Assembly (NCBI GenBank): GCA_038235165.1
Contig: JBBSUG010000014.1
Location: forward strand, 57,361-121,360
DNA: 64,000 bases
Source of the DNA: GCA-002050365 sp038235165
GTDB lineage: Bacteria > Acidobacteriota > Blastocatellia > Pyrinomonadales > Pyrinomonadaceae
Direction of reading: 5' to 3'
The position numbers and the translations under genes are program-made. Below the pieces are notes generated by a model. It saw only the letters and a program-made list of their open reading frames with translations, made no database searches and had not been told where the DNA came from. Shown here in pieces: positions 7,340-16,357 of this stretch (positions within the stretch are counted from its first letter, which is position 1; each line of letters begins with the position of its first letter).

Positions 7340-7957
7340 ATGACAATTAAAGATTTAGGTGCGCGAATCGTGACTGTTTGGGAAGGTTTGCGCCCGTTGA
7401 CAAAAAAAATGCTGGTTGGCGTTTGGCAGGCGAGCAGTGAAAACGCGCCGCCGCCGCCGATGCAGAAATTCTCTTATGACGCTCACGCCGATTGGGAACT
7501 CAGCCGCTTGCTCTCCGCTCTGGATGAACAAATAAAGGACGCGAAAGAGAAAAAAGATACGGCAAAACTCCTCGAAATGAAACAGTTGGCAGATACTTGT
7601 GCGGCGGTTCTACAGGCTCAAACCGAATCGGCGGAAATTTTCATTCAACTGGCTGAACGCATTCTGACACGCAGCGATTTCAAAAAATTTGATGAATTAG
7701 CCGATGTTTTAGTCAAGCGATTTTCCGCTTCCGAAATCGCCGAAATTATCAGGCAAACCGATTTGGCGCAAATCCGCGCGGTTGCCTTTGAAACGATGGC
7801 GATTATGCCTGTTTCCAATATTCTACCCCTGCTCGACGATCCGATTTATCACGAAATCGCTCATATCGTGATTGAACAGCAAGCCTTTGAATTTGACAAT
7901 CAGGACGCGCAAATCGTTCTGGAACAATTAGATATGGGCGACACGGGAGATTTTTAA
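7340..7957 (+). CDS. Hypothetical helical protein
   Basis: 205 aa with no signal peptide. Mostly alpha-helical, with a charged amphipathic stretch (LDEQIKDAKEKKDTAKLLEM) and repeated helical hairpins in the second half (FDELADVLVKRFSASEIAEI). The tail is acidic. The composition suggests an ARM/HEAT-like helical scaffold, but no family is recognised. It stands alone between repeat-containing gaps. Confidence 0.6.
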   Translation: MTIKDLGARIVTVWEGLRPLTKKMLVGVWQASSENAPPPPMQKFSYDAHADWELSRLLSALDEQIKDAKEKKDTAKLLEMKQLADTCAAVLQAQTESAEIFIQLAERILTRSDFKKFDELADVLVKRFSASEIAEIIRQTDLAQIRAVAFETMAIMPVSNILPLLDDPIYHEIAHIVIEQQAFEFDNQDAQIVLEQLDMGDTGDF

Positions 7958-8054
7958 GTCGTCCGTCGTCAACCGAAAAAGATTAAGAATCGGTCAATTA
8001 GTCAGTTACTTTTTGAGAATTAAATCCAATTAAAAAATTTGCCGAGTACACTTT

Positions 8055-8513
8055 ATGAAAGAAGTTACCATCGTTTGTGACGGGTCGAGTTTGGGAAACG
8101 GCAAAGGCGTGATGCGGGCGGCGGCGGTCGCCGTGCTTGGTTATCGCGGCTATTGGCGGGCGTTCGGCGAATATCTCGGCAGCGCGACGAACCAGCAGGC
8201 TGAAATCGCAGCGGCGTGGATCGGGCTGAAAACTCTGCGCGAACCGTGCAAAGTCAGACTTCTGAGCGATTCGAGATACGTCGTGCAGACGATGACCGGA
8301 AATTTCCGCAAAAAAGCCAATCTCGAATGGTGGGAAAAATTGGAAAAATCGGCGAAAAGACACGACATTAAATGGGAATGGGTCAAAGGACACGCCGGAC
8401 ACGAAGTTCAGGAAGTCGCGGACAAAATGGCGCGGACAATGGCGGAACTCGGACGGGTTGACGAAGCGATTTTGGACGATGCGGTCGCGGAAATTGGAAT
8501 CAAGGAAATTTGA
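8055..8513 (+). CDS. rnhA: Ribonuclease HI family protein
   Basis: 152 aa, the usual RNase HI length. It degrades RNA in RNA/DNA hybrids. All four catalytic acids are present: Asp in TIVCDGSSLGN, Glu in NQQAEIAAAW, Asp in LLSDSRYVV and Asp in HEVQEVADKMA. The His of the flexible loop (GHAGHEV) is also present. Its stop TGA overlaps the ATG of the next gene (TGATG). Confidence 0.9.
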   Translation: MKEVTIVCDGSSLGNGKGVMRAAAVAVLGYRGYWRAFGEYLGSATNQQAEIAAAWIGLKTLREPCKVRLLSDSRYVVQTMTGNFRKKANLEWWEKLEKSAKRHDIKWEWVKGHAGHEVQEVADKMARTMAELGRVDEAILDDAVAEIGIKEI

Positions 8514-10570
8514 TGCGGACCGGAGAAACAGAAAGATGCGGAAAGTTGAAGATGGGATATGAATTTTATCCCGTTTGTCGTTTTGCTGCGTCTTTTTTTG
8601 TTGGGCTGCTGCTTTTCATCGGACTTTGTATTTTGGACGTTGGGTTCCCGGCGCGAAAAGTCTTTTCACAAAAAAGAAACGCGCTCGGTTGGGTTTGGCA
8701 AAACCCGCTGCCGCAGGGCAATCCGCTGTATGCAATTCACTTTACCAAAGACAAAGAAACGGGGTTTGCCGTCGGTGCCGACGAGACGATTTTGGCGACG
8801 ACGGACGGCGGTTTTAATTGGCAGCGACAGCTTTCGCCGGTTGACGCGACGCTTTCGGGCGTTTTTGTGAAAGATAGTCGAAACGCTTTTATCGTCGGTG
8901 TGCGCGGCACTCTTTTATCAACTATTAACGGCGGCAAGGATTGGAAACAAGTCGAAATTCCAACCAAAGATCATCTTTACAGCATCACATTTGCGGGCGA
9001 AAATTTGAATACGGGTTGGACGGTCGGCACCTACGGACAAATTATTAAGACGACGGACGGCGGTTTGACGTGGAAACCGGAGATGAGCGGAACAAAGGAA
9101 CATCTGCTGAAAGTTGCGGCGTTCGATTCTGAAAAAAGTGTCATCGTCGGCATTAACGGCACGATTTTGACCTATGACAGCGAGAGCAAAAATTGGCGGC
9201 TGAACACACCCTGTGAAGGCAGTTTAATGTCGGGCGCGGCGTATTTATCAGCGGAGACGATTATCGCCGTCGGTTACGGCGGATGCGTCGCCCGCAGCGA
9301 AGACGGCGGCAAAACATTTCAAAAAATCAAAATGTTCAGCCGTGCGGATTTTCTTTCACTGTCTTTTTCCGATGCAAAAAACGGTTCGATAACCGACGGC
9401 AGCGGAATGATCTGGCTGACCGGCGATGGCGGAACCACTTGGCTTCCCTTCAATGTGCGAACGAATCCGCGGCTGGTTTCCATCTATTTTGCCGATCAAT
9501 ATACGGGTTGGGCGGTCGGCGAAAACGGTCTGGTCATTCGCACGGATGACGGCGGTTACACTTGGCAGCGGTTGAGCGACGGCGGGCGCGAAGATGTCAA
9601 CGATATTGCGATGTTTGACGAAAATATCGGCGCGGCGGTCGGCTCTCACGGCAGAAGCTGGATCACCAACGATGGCGGCAGAGAGTGGATTCCCGTTTAC
9701 ACCGGCGCGGAAGAAAACCTAAACGGGCTTGATTTTATTGATTCCGAACACGGCATCACGGTCGGCGACAAAGGCACTATTTTACGCACGATCAATGGCG
9801 GCGCGAGTTGGGGAAAAGGACTTTCAAACGTCAAAGAAGATATTTCGGGCGTTTTTTCGCTCAATTTGAAAGTCGCATTCGCCGTCGGCGCGAACGGGAC
9901 GATTTTGCGAACCGACACCGGCGGCGCATACTGGGAGCAAATCGAATCGGGAACGCGGGCGTGGCTCGAAGATGTCAAATTTACCGGCGAAAAAACCGGT
10001 GTCATCGTCGGCGACAAAGGCACTATTCTGATGACCAAAGACGGCGGCGCGACGTGGAAAAGCATCACGACCAATCTCAAAGAAAATCTTTACAAGCTGA
10101 GTTTTTACAACGAAAAAATCGGTTATGCGGTCGGCGCGGGCGGAACGATTTTGCGAACGGCGGACGGCGGCGAAACGTGGCAGGATCAGGAACCGGCGTT
10201 GAAAATGAATCTGTACGCGGTGACGGCTTACAAACGCGACGAAGCGATTGCCGTCGGCGAACAGGGAACGGTTTTGCGAACCGAAGACGGCGGTAAAACG
10301 TGGGAAAGACAGCCGAATATCACGAGCAATTCGATGCAGGCAGTCGTTTATCGCGGCGGCACGGACTTGTGGATTGCAGGGCGCGGCGGCGCGATCCTCA
10401 AGCGTTCCGAGAGTTTCTCGACGGTAAAAACTTCCGCCGCGCCGAAACTTCCGCCAATTCTTCGTTTGGGCGCAGCGTCCAGTAAACCGAAACCACGCTC
10501 ACCCTTGCTGACAATTACCGAAGACGGCGACATTCCCACTGCTGCCGCGCCGCCGAAAAAAGATAATTAG
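8513..10570 (+). CDS. Secreted YCF48/BNR-repeat beta-propeller protein
   Basis: 685 aa. An N-terminal hydrophobic segment (AASFFVGLLLFIGLCIL, about residues 20-40) acts as signal or anchor. Twelve or more repeats of 45-50 residues follow, each with a [TD]xGGxxW motif (TTDGGFNWQRQ, KTTDGGLTWKPE, RTDDGGYTWQRL, RTADGGETWQDQ and others) and an AVG/IVG strand. This is the pattern of photosystem II assembly factor-like (YCF48) propellers. A Pro/Lys-rich tail ends the protein. Outside phototrophs these are exported proteins of unknown ligand. I chose ATG 8513 because it overlaps the rnhA stop and has AAGGAA six bases upstream; a TTG three bases earlier is less likely. Confidence 0.85.
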   Translation: MRTGETERCGKLKMGYEFYPVCRFAASFFVGLLLFIGLCILDVGFPARKVFSQKRNALGWVWQNPLPQGNPLYAIHFTKDKETGFAVGADETILATTDGGFNWQRQLSPVDATLSGVFVKDSRNAFIVGVRGTLLSTINGGKDWKQVEIPTKDHLYSITFAGENLNTGWTVGTYGQIIKTTDGGLTWKPEMSGTKEHLLKVAAFDSEKSVIVGINGTILTYDSESKNWRLNTPCEGSLMSGAAYLSAETIIAVGYGGCVARSEDGGKTFQKIKMFSRADFLSLSFSDAKNGSITDGSGMIWLTGDGGTTWLPFNVRTNPRLVSIYFADQYTGWAVGENGLVIRTDDGGYTWQRLSDGGREDVNDIAMFDENIGAAVGSHGRSWITNDGGREWIPVYTGAEENLNGLDFIDSEHGITVGDKGTILRTINGGASWGKGLSNVKEDISGVFSLNLKVAFAVGANGTILRTDTGGAYWEQIESGTRAWLEDVKFTGEKTGVIVGDKGTILMTKDGGATWKSITTNLKENLYKLSFYNEKIGYAVGAGGTILRTADGGETWQDQEPALKMNLYAVTAYKRDEAIAVGEQGTVLRTEDGGKTWERQPNITSNSMQAVVYRGGTDLWIAGRGGAILKRSESFSTVKTSAAPKLPPILRLGAASSKPKPRSPLLTITEDGDIPTAAAPPKKDN

Positions 10571-10599
10571 TCAAAAATGACGACGGGTCTGAATCAGCT

Positions 10600-11235
10600 A
10601 TGAAACATTTTACAAAAGAGGACTTCAGCAAATTCGACAAAATCAAACGTGCCAATCTGATAAATTCCGTCAGCGGCTACAAACCGGCAAATTTAATCGG
10701 CACGATTTCCGCCGCGAAACAGACAAATCTGGCAATTTTCAGTTCCGTCGTGCATCTCGGCGCGAACCCGCCGCTGCTCGGATTTATTATGCGCCCCGTC
10801 GGTGAAGTTCCGCGTCACACATATCAAAACATCCGCGAAACCGGCGTTTATTCGGTCAACCACGTTCATCGTTCGTTTATCGAAAACGCCCACTATACTT
10901 CGGCAAAATTTGACCGTGAAATTTCGGAATTTGCGGCGTGTCGCTTGACTGAAGAATATATCGAAAGTTTTGCGGCACCGTTTGTCAAAGAAAGCGCAAT
11001 TAAAATTGGGATGAAGTTTGTCGAAGAAATTCCGATTAATATCAACGGAACTATTTTAATAATCGGCGAGATCGAACATCTTTTGATCGCCGCAGATGCT
11101 TTGCTCGACGACGGCAGCGTAGATTTGAATGCCGTCGGCGACGTTTGTATTTCGGGTCTCGACGGTTATCACGAAGTCGAAAAAGCCGTTCGATTTCCCT
11201 TTGCCCGACCGAACAATCTGCCGGAATTGAGATGA
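10600..11235 (+). CDS. Flavin reductase-like FMN-binding split-barrel protein
   Basis: 211 aa. The N-terminal half has the FMN-binding split barrel of the flavin reductase-like family: LIGTISAAKQTNLAIFSSVV, then PPLLGFIMRPVGEVPRHT, then the TGVYSVNHVHRSF segment. It probably binds FMN and may act as an oxidoreductase; the substrate is not predictable. Its stop overlaps the DUF2256 start by four bases. Confidence 0.8.
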   Translation: MKHFTKEDFSKFDKIKRANLINSVSGYKPANLIGTISAAKQTNLAIFSSVVHLGANPPLLGFIMRPVGEVPRHTYQNIRETGVYSVNHVHRSFIENAHYTSAKFDREISEFAACRLTEEYIESFAAPFVKESAIKIGMKFVEEIPININGTILIIGEIEHLLIAADALLDDGSVDLNAVGDVCISGLDGYHEVEKAVRFPFARPNNLPELR

Positions 11236-11396
11236 AAAACGTCAAAAAGCAATATTTGCCGGCCAAGATTTGTCTCACCTGCCGCAAACCTTTTGTGTGG
11301 CGCAAAAAGTGGGAAAATGTTTGGGACGAGGTAAAATATTGCAGTGACAAATGCCGCACCAACAAGGCGAAAACTATAGTGGAACGCGAACTTTAG
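11232..11396 (+). CDS. DUF2256 zinc-knuckle protein
   Basis: 54 aa. It shows the complete DUF2256 signature: KICLTCRKPFVWRKKWENVW followed by DEVKYCSDKCR, with four Cys as a zinc knuckle. Function unknown. I start at ATG 11232, which overlaps the upstream stop (ATGA). DUF2256 proteins often sit beside flavoprotein genes, which fits. The last codons (VEREL, stop) lie inside the left arm of a 22-bp inverted repeat, so the tail may have been supplied by a repeat insertion. Confidence 0.85.
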   Translation: MKNVKKQYLPAKICLTCRKPFVWRKKWENVWDEVKYCSDKCRTNKAKTIVEREL

Positions 11397-11462
11397 TTCG
11401 CCGGGCATTCGTTAATTTACTAATTTCCTAAATCGCCAGCGGCGAACTAAAGTTTGCGTTCC
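11381..11462. repeat. REP/MITE-like inverted repeat
   Basis: Left arm 11381-11402 and right arm 11441-11462 are 22 bp each and pair with one mismatch; their cores read ACTTTAGTTCGCC and GGCGAACTAAAGT. The loop is 38 bp. The left arm contains the end of the DUF2256 gene, and a T-run follows the right arm. It could be a dispersed palindromic element that also ends transcription. Confidence 0.6.
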
Positions 11463-11560
11463 GTTTTTCAGTCTGCTTAGAAAAAACAAAAACCGCTCAT
11501 CCAAAGTTCCGGTAAAATCATTTATAATTAAATTTAAAACCAAGGCGAGAGTAATTTTTT

Positions 11561-12796
11561 TTGAATATGATAGTAATTATCGGAGCGGGAATGGCAGGTT
11601 TGACCTGTGCAAAATATCTAAAGGATAGAGGCATCGAGGCTCTCATTTTAGAGGCGGCGGACGGCGTTGGCGGACGTGTGAGAACGGATACGGTCAACGG
11701 CTTTAGGCTGGACAGAGGTTTTCAAGTTCTCTTGACATCATACCCGGAAGCGAAAAAACTGCTCGATTATGATGATTTACGGTTCAAAAATCTGCCGTCG
11801 GGTGCGAGAATCAGACGCGGCGATGATTTTTTCGTGATGCCGAATCCATTAAAGAATATTTTGACCGCGCCGCAGGCATTATTTGCTCCGGTCGGAAGTT
11901 TATTCGACAAAATAAAAGTTTTGCAGCTCAGTTTCGAGACGCGCAATGCCGCCGAACCGGACGACGTTTCAAATTCAAAGTCGAACGAATCTACCATCGC
12001 TTTTCTAAAAGATTACGGCTATTCGGAGACGATCATCAATCAATTTTTCAGACCATTTTTCGGCGGCGTTTTTCTCGAAAGAGAACTTGAAACGAATTCG
12101 AGTTTCTTCAAATTTCTATACGATCAGTTTGCGGCGGGCGAGGTTGTCATCCCGGAAAACGGGATGCAGGCGATTCCCGAACAGATTGCCGGACATTTGT
12201 CGCTGCGACAAATTCGGCTCAACACGGCGGTTGAAAAAATTGACGGTAAGACAGTTTATCTAAGTGACGGAGAAACTATCGAAGCCGACAAGATAGTCTT
12301 GGCGACCGGTGCAAAGGCGGCGGCAAAACTGCTCGGAGAACAATCAAACACCACTTTCAACGGAACGATTTGCCTGTATTTCGAGAGCGATTCGCCGCTG
12401 CCGATGAGCGGTGAACCGTATTTGATAATTAACTCCAACACGAACGAATTGATTGACCACCTGCTTCCGGCATCGGACATCGTGCCGAACTATTCGCCGG
12501 AAGGCAAAACTTTGATTTCGGTCAACATCGTCGGTGACAAAAATATTTCAGAAGACGTTTTAGAACGAGAAGTGCAGGCTGAATTAACAAAATGGTTCGG
12601 CAAAAGCATCGCGTGGCGGCATTTGAAAACTTACCGCATTCCCGACGCGCTGCCGCAATTTATAGGAAATTCAGCGACCGGAACCAATCTAAAAATCAAT
12701 GATTATCTTTACCGCTGCGGGGATTACACGGCTTATCCGTCGCTCAACGCCGCGATGAAAACCGGGCGCGAGACTGCCGAAATACTGTCTCAATGA
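11561..12796 (+). CDS. FAD-dependent amine-oxidase-like oxidoreductase
   Basis: 411 aa. The N-terminal Rossmann fold has the dinucleotide motif VIIGAGMAGLTCAKYL and the acidic ribose-binding end, followed by GGRVRTD. It continues with LDRGFQVLLTSYPEA, as in the NAD(P)/FAD-dependent oxidoreductases related to protoporphyrinogen oxidase and phytoene desaturase. A C-terminal FAD motif (LYRCGDYTAYPSLNAAMKTG) is present. The substrate is unknown. Two starts are possible: TTG 11561 with GAGAG nine bases upstream, or ATG 11567 two codons later. Confidence 0.85.
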   Translation: MNMIVIIGAGMAGLTCAKYLKDRGIEALILEAADGVGGRVRTDTVNGFRLDRGFQVLLTSYPEAKKLLDYDDLRFKNLPSGARIRRGDDFFVMPNPLKNILTAPQALFAPVGSLFDKIKVLQLSFETRNAAEPDDVSNSKSNESTIAFLKDYGYSETIINQFFRPFFGGVFLERELETNSSFFKFLYDQFAAGEVVIPENGMQAIPEQIAGHLSLRQIRLNTAVEKIDGKTVYLSDGETIEADKIVLATGAKAAAKLLGEQSNTTFNGTICLYFESDSPLPMSGEPYLIINSNTNELIDHLLPASDIVPNYSPEGKTLISVNIVGDKNISEDVLEREVQAELTKWFGKSIAWRHLKTYRIPDALPQFIGNSATGTNLKINDYLYRCGDYTAYPSLNAAMKTGRETAEILSQ

Positions 12797-12826
12797 TCTG
12801 CCGATGGTAAAAGTGACAATAATAAA

Positions 12827-13630
12827 ATGAGTCAAAAATATACTGACATTGGAATTAATCTGACCAACCGGCAATTCCAAAATGAGGTCAACACGATCAT
12901 TCAAAGAGCCGCTGCTGCCGATGTCGAACAAATGATTTTGACCGGCACGAGCGTTCGCAGCAGCGAACAGTCGGCACTTCTGGCGAAAAAGCATCCGGGC
13001 AAATTGTTTGCGACGGCGGGAATTCATCCGCACGACGCAAAACATTTTGACGGCGACAGCATTTCGCAGTTGAAAAAACTTTTGCAGGAATCAGCCGTTG
13101 TTTCCGTCGGCGAATGCGGTCTCGATTTTGACCGCGATTTTTCGCCGCGCCCGGTGCAGGAAAAATGTTACGAAGCGCATCTGCAACTTGCGGTCGAAAT
13201 TCAAAAACCGCTTTTTCTTCACGAACGCGTTGCCTTTGACCGCTTTAACTTCATTACTGACAATTACTTAGCCAAACTTCCGTCCGCCGTTGTCCATTGT
13301 TTTACGGGAAGTTTGCAGGAAGCCAAAATTTATCTCGACAAAGGATTTTATATCGGCTTTACGGGAGCGATCAGCGATGCAAAAAGATTTGAACATTTGC
13401 GCGAAGTAGTGAAATACACGCCGCTCGACCGGTTGATGATCGAAACGGACGCTCCTTTTATGCTGCCAAAAAACATTTCAAAAACATTTTTGACCAAACA
13501 TCACGAGCGACGAAACGAACCAGCATTTTTGCCTGTTATCGTCGAAACGATTGCCGATTTCAAAGGAGTTGCGGTTGAAGAAGTCGCCCGTCGAACGACC
13601 GAGAATGCAAAATTGTTTTTCGGGTTATAA
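12827..13630 (+). CDS. tatD: TatD family metal-dependent DNase
   Basis: 267 aa TIM-barrel hydrolase. TatD proteins have 3'-5' exonuclease or deoxyribonuclease activity with two metals. It is closest in pattern to TatD itself: YTDIGINLTNRQF at the start, AGIHPHDAKHF, VGECGLDFDRDFSP, FLHERVAFDRF, VHCFTGSLQEA and MIETDAPFMLP. It is followed eight bases later by rlmF, suggesting a small DNA/RNA-processing operon. Confidence 0.92.
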   Translation: MSQKYTDIGINLTNRQFQNEVNTIIQRAAAADVEQMILTGTSVRSSEQSALLAKKHPGKLFATAGIHPHDAKHFDGDSISQLKKLLQESAVVSVGECGLDFDRDFSPRPVQEKCYEAHLQLAVEIQKPLFLHERVAFDRFNFITDNYLAKLPSAVVHCFTGSLQEAKIYLDKGFYIGFTGAISDAKRFEHLREVVKYTPLDRLMIETDAPFMLPKNISKTFLTKHHERRNEPAFLPVIVETIADFKGVAVEEVARRTTENAKLFFGL

Positions 13631-13638
13631 ATCATCAA

Positions 13639-14634
13639 ATGCACCGAAAAAAGAAAATACATCCGTCGGAAAAGTCGAAACTGCATTCGCGCAGCAAACA
13701 TCACGGGCGTTATGATTTTAAACAGTTGATCGGCAGTTGGGCTGCACTGGCTCCGTTTGTCGCGCCCAATAAATACGGCGACGAGACGATTGATTTTGCC
13801 GATCCGCACGCAGTTAAAACATTGAACACGGCACTGCTCAAACATTTTTACGATGTGGATTTTTGGGATATTCCCGCCAATTATTTATGTCCGCCGATTC
13901 CCGGCAGAGCGGACTATATCCATAACATTGCCGACCTGTTGGCAGCGAAAAACGACGGGAAAATTCCGACGGGAATGCACATCACCTGTCTCGACATCGG
14001 GGTCGGTGCAAACTGCATTTACCCGATTATCGGCAACCGGGAATACGGCTGGTCGTTTGTCGGTTCGGAGATTGATCCAGTTTCAATGACGGCGGTAAAT
14101 AAAATTATTCAAAACAATTCGCGTCTGCAAGGGATGGTCGAATGCCGACCGCAAAATGATGTGAAAAATATCTATCGCGGAATAATCCGCCCGGATGAAT
14201 TGTTTGATTTATCAATCTGTAATCCGCCGTTTCATTCGTCACCGGCGGAAGCGAATGCCGGAAATATTCAAAAATTATCAAATTTGAAGGACAAAAAAAT
14301 TACGAAACCGATCAGAAATTTCGGCGGAAACAATCGTGAAATTTGGTGCGAGGGCGGCGAAGAAAAGTTCGTCGGAAGTATGATCCGCGAAAGCGTGGAA
14401 TTTAGAAGTTCGTGTTTTTGGTTTTCGACATTGATTTCTAAACAATCCAGTCTCAGAAATGTTTACGCCGCACTAAAATTAGCGAAAGCTCTTGAAGTCC
14501 ACACGATTCCGATGGGTCAAGGCAATAAAATCAGTCGCGTTGTGGCGTGGACTTTTCTTGATGAAGCGCAGCAGAAGAATTGGAAAGAAACGCGGTGGAC
14601 ACGGGCGGAATTAAAACAAAATGTACACGCTTAA
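13639..14634 (+). CDS. rlmF: 23S rRNA (adenine-1618-N6)-methyltransferase
   Basis: 331 aa. It methylates A1618 of 23S rRNA using SAM. Family hallmarks: basic start, then LHSRSKHHGRYDF, DFWDIPANYLCPPIPGRADY, the SAM loop CLDIGVGANCIYPIIG and the catalytic NPPF motif in ICNPPFHSSPAEAN. The family Trp-rich and Lys-rich ends are present. Its 3' end overlaps the helicase start by 14 bases. Confidence 0.93.
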   Translation: MHRKKKIHPSEKSKLHSRSKHHGRYDFKQLIGSWAALAPFVAPNKYGDETIDFADPHAVKTLNTALLKHFYDVDFWDIPANYLCPPIPGRADYIHNIADLLAAKNDGKIPTGMHITCLDIGVGANCIYPIIGNREYGWSFVGSEIDPVSMTAVNKIIQNNSRLQGMVECRPQNDVKNIYRGIIRPDELFDLSICNPPFHSSPAEANAGNIQKLSNLKDKKITKPIRNFGGNNREIWCEGGEEKFVGSMIRESVEFRSSCFWFSTLISKQSSLRNVYAALKLAKALEVHTIPMGQGNKISRVVAWTFLDEAQQKNWKETRWTRAELKQNVHA

Positions 14635-16015
14635 ATTTGAATCAGGAACATTAATTTTAGAAGGTGCAGACGAAAAAACGAGCGTCCCGCAGGCTTTCGT
14701 ATGGGACGAACGCACCAAACATTTTCGCGCTCCGGCTTATAAATACCGCGATGTTATTACCGAATTCGTCCGCTCAAAAATTGATTATGAAGATGCGGCT
14801 AAAAGTTACTCGGATTTCGATTTCAAACAAAAATTCAGTCTCAAACCGCGCCCGTATCAAACCGAATCAATCGAAGCGTGGAAGGCAAATAAACGTAATG
14901 GCGTGATCGTTTTGCCGACCGGTGCGGGGAAAACTCACGCGGCGACGATGGCGATTGAAATGTGCGGGCGGCAAACGCTCGTCGTTGTCCCGACGCTCGA
15001 TTTGATGAATCAGTGGTATGACTTATTAATTTCCACTTTTAATGCGGAAATCGGGCTGATCGGCGGCGGTTTTTATGAAATCGGCGCGATTACGGTAACG
15101 ACTTACGCTTCGGCATTTCGCCATCAGGAACGACTCGGCAATCAATTCGGGCTGATAATTTTTGATGAATGTCATCACTTGCCGTCAGAAGGCTACAAAT
15201 ACGCGGCGGAATTTGCGATTGCCCCGTTCAGGCTCGGTTTGTCGGCAACGCCCGACCGCGATGAAATTGCCGATGCGCTGTTGGAAGAAATCGTCGGAAA
15301 ATTCGTCTATCGGCTCGAAGCGCAGGACATTGCGGGCGAATATCTCGCCGAGTATATCGTCGAACGCATCGAGGTTGATTTGAGCGAAGAAGAACGCCGC
15401 GCCTACGACCGCGAACGGCAGGTTTACACCGATTTTAAACGCTACAAAAATCTGCCTTACGGACAAGAAGGCTGGCGAATGTTTTTAATCCACAGCGCAA
15501 AAAGTGAAGACGGCAGACGCGCGATGAAAGCCTACCGCAATCAAAAAAAAATCGCACTCGGAACCGACTCTAAAATCAGAGTTTTGCAGGATTTACTGAT
15601 TCGCCACAAACACGACAAAACTTTGATTTTCACCGCTGAAAACGAGATGGTTTACCAAATCTCGAACGATTATCTGATTCCGGCGATCACACACGAGACC
15701 AACGTCAAAGAACGCAAATTCTGGCTCGACGCATTTAACGCGGGCGACGTTCTCGCGCTCTGCACGTCAAAAGTTCTCAATGAAGGTGTCAATATTCCCG
15801 ACGCTTCGGTGGCGATAATTTTATCTGGTTCGGGTTCTTCACGCGAACACATCCAGCGTTTAGGGCGCATTTTGCGAAAAAAAGGCGACAAGCAGGCGAT
15901 TTTATACGAAGTTGTCGCCCGCAACACGACCGAAGAATATACTTCGCAAAAACGCTCGGATGTGCGGCAGTTTCAGGATGTCAAACAAAGGTTTAAGCGC
16001 GGATTGTTCGAGTAA
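14621..16015 (+). CDS. XPB/SSL2-type superfamily 2 helicase
   Basis: 464 aa. A short N-terminal damage-recognition-like domain is followed by RecA domain 1 with Q/Walker A (RPYQTESIEAW; LPTGAGKTHAA), Walker B DECHH and motif III LSATPDRD. RecA domain 2 follows with motif V region (SKVLNEGVNIPDASV) and motif VI (HIQRLGRILRKKGDKQ). This is the bacterial XPB-like family, implicated in DNA repair or transcription-coupled remodelling. It ends with QRFKRGLFE. A diverged copy of the last 29 codons lies at 16733-16822 beyond the toxin-antitoxin pair. Confidence 0.9.
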   Translation: MYTLKFESGTLILEGADEKTSVPQAFVWDERTKHFRAPAYKYRDVITEFVRSKIDYEDAAKSYSDFDFKQKFSLKPRPYQTESIEAWKANKRNGVIVLPTGAGKTHAATMAIEMCGRQTLVVVPTLDLMNQWYDLLISTFNAEIGLIGGGFYEIGAITVTTYASAFRHQERLGNQFGLIIFDECHHLPSEGYKYAAEFAIAPFRLGLSATPDRDEIADALLEEIVGKFVYRLEAQDIAGEYLAEYIVERIEVDLSEEERRAYDRERQVYTDFKRYKNLPYGQEGWRMFLIHSAKSEDGRRAMKAYRNQKKIALGTDSKIRVLQDLLIRHKHDKTLIFTAENEMVYQISNDYLIPAITHETNVKERKFWLDAFNAGDVLALCTSKVLNEGVNIPDASVAIILSGSGSSREHIQRLGRILRKKGDKQAILYEVVARNTTEEYTSQKRSDVRQFQDVKQRFKRGLFE

Positions 16016-16022
16016 AATTGTT

Positions 16023-16055
16023 TCGACATCAAATTTAGTGTAAATTTGATGTCGA
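16023..16055. promoter_or_regulatory. 15-bp perfect palindrome before the antitoxin gene
   Basis: Left arm TCGACATCAAATTTA (16023-16037), loop GTG, right arm TAAATTTGATGTCGA (16041-16055). It starts seven bases after the helicase stop and ends about 11 bases before the antitoxin ATG. No T-run follows, so an operator (Phd-type antitoxins bind such palindromes) is more likely than a terminator. Confidence 0.5.
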
Positions 16056-16066
16056 GGTTAAGGATA

Positions 16067-16357
16067 ATGATAAATTTAATAGAGGAAATAGATTCACTTT
16101 CAAATTTCAAACGTCACACGAGCGAATTCATCGAACAATTGAAGAAAAAGGGAAAGCCGATGGTTTTGACGATCAACGGAAAAGCCGAGTTGGTTGTACA
16201 GGACGCAAAAAGCTATCAAAAACTGCTCGAAATCGCCGAAAAATTGGAAACTATCGAGGCATTAAAACCGGCGATTGCGGAAATGAAAGCCGGACGAGGC
16301 GATTCTGCCGAAAAAGTTTTTGCTGAACTTTTACAAAACACCGGCGGGGTGTCATAA
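16067..16357 (+). CDS. Phd/YefM-family antitoxin
   Basis: 96 aa from ATG 16067, which has AAGGA immediately upstream; a longer frame to 16046 would run through the palindrome. The N-terminal half matches Phd/YefM (SLSNFKRHTSEFIEQLKKKG, then KPMVLTINGKAELVVQDAKS). The C-terminal helix would neutralise the toxin. The toxin gene follows directly. Confidence 0.85.
   Translation: MINLIEEIDSLSNFKRHTSEFIEQLKKKGKPMVLTINGKAELVVQDAKSYQKLLEIAEKLETIEALKPAIAEMKAGRGDSAEKVFAELLQNTGGVS

Noticed and set aside
16046..16066. Longer antitoxin start at 16046
   Set aside because: It lies inside the palindrome, whereas ATG 16067 has AAGGA at the right place.
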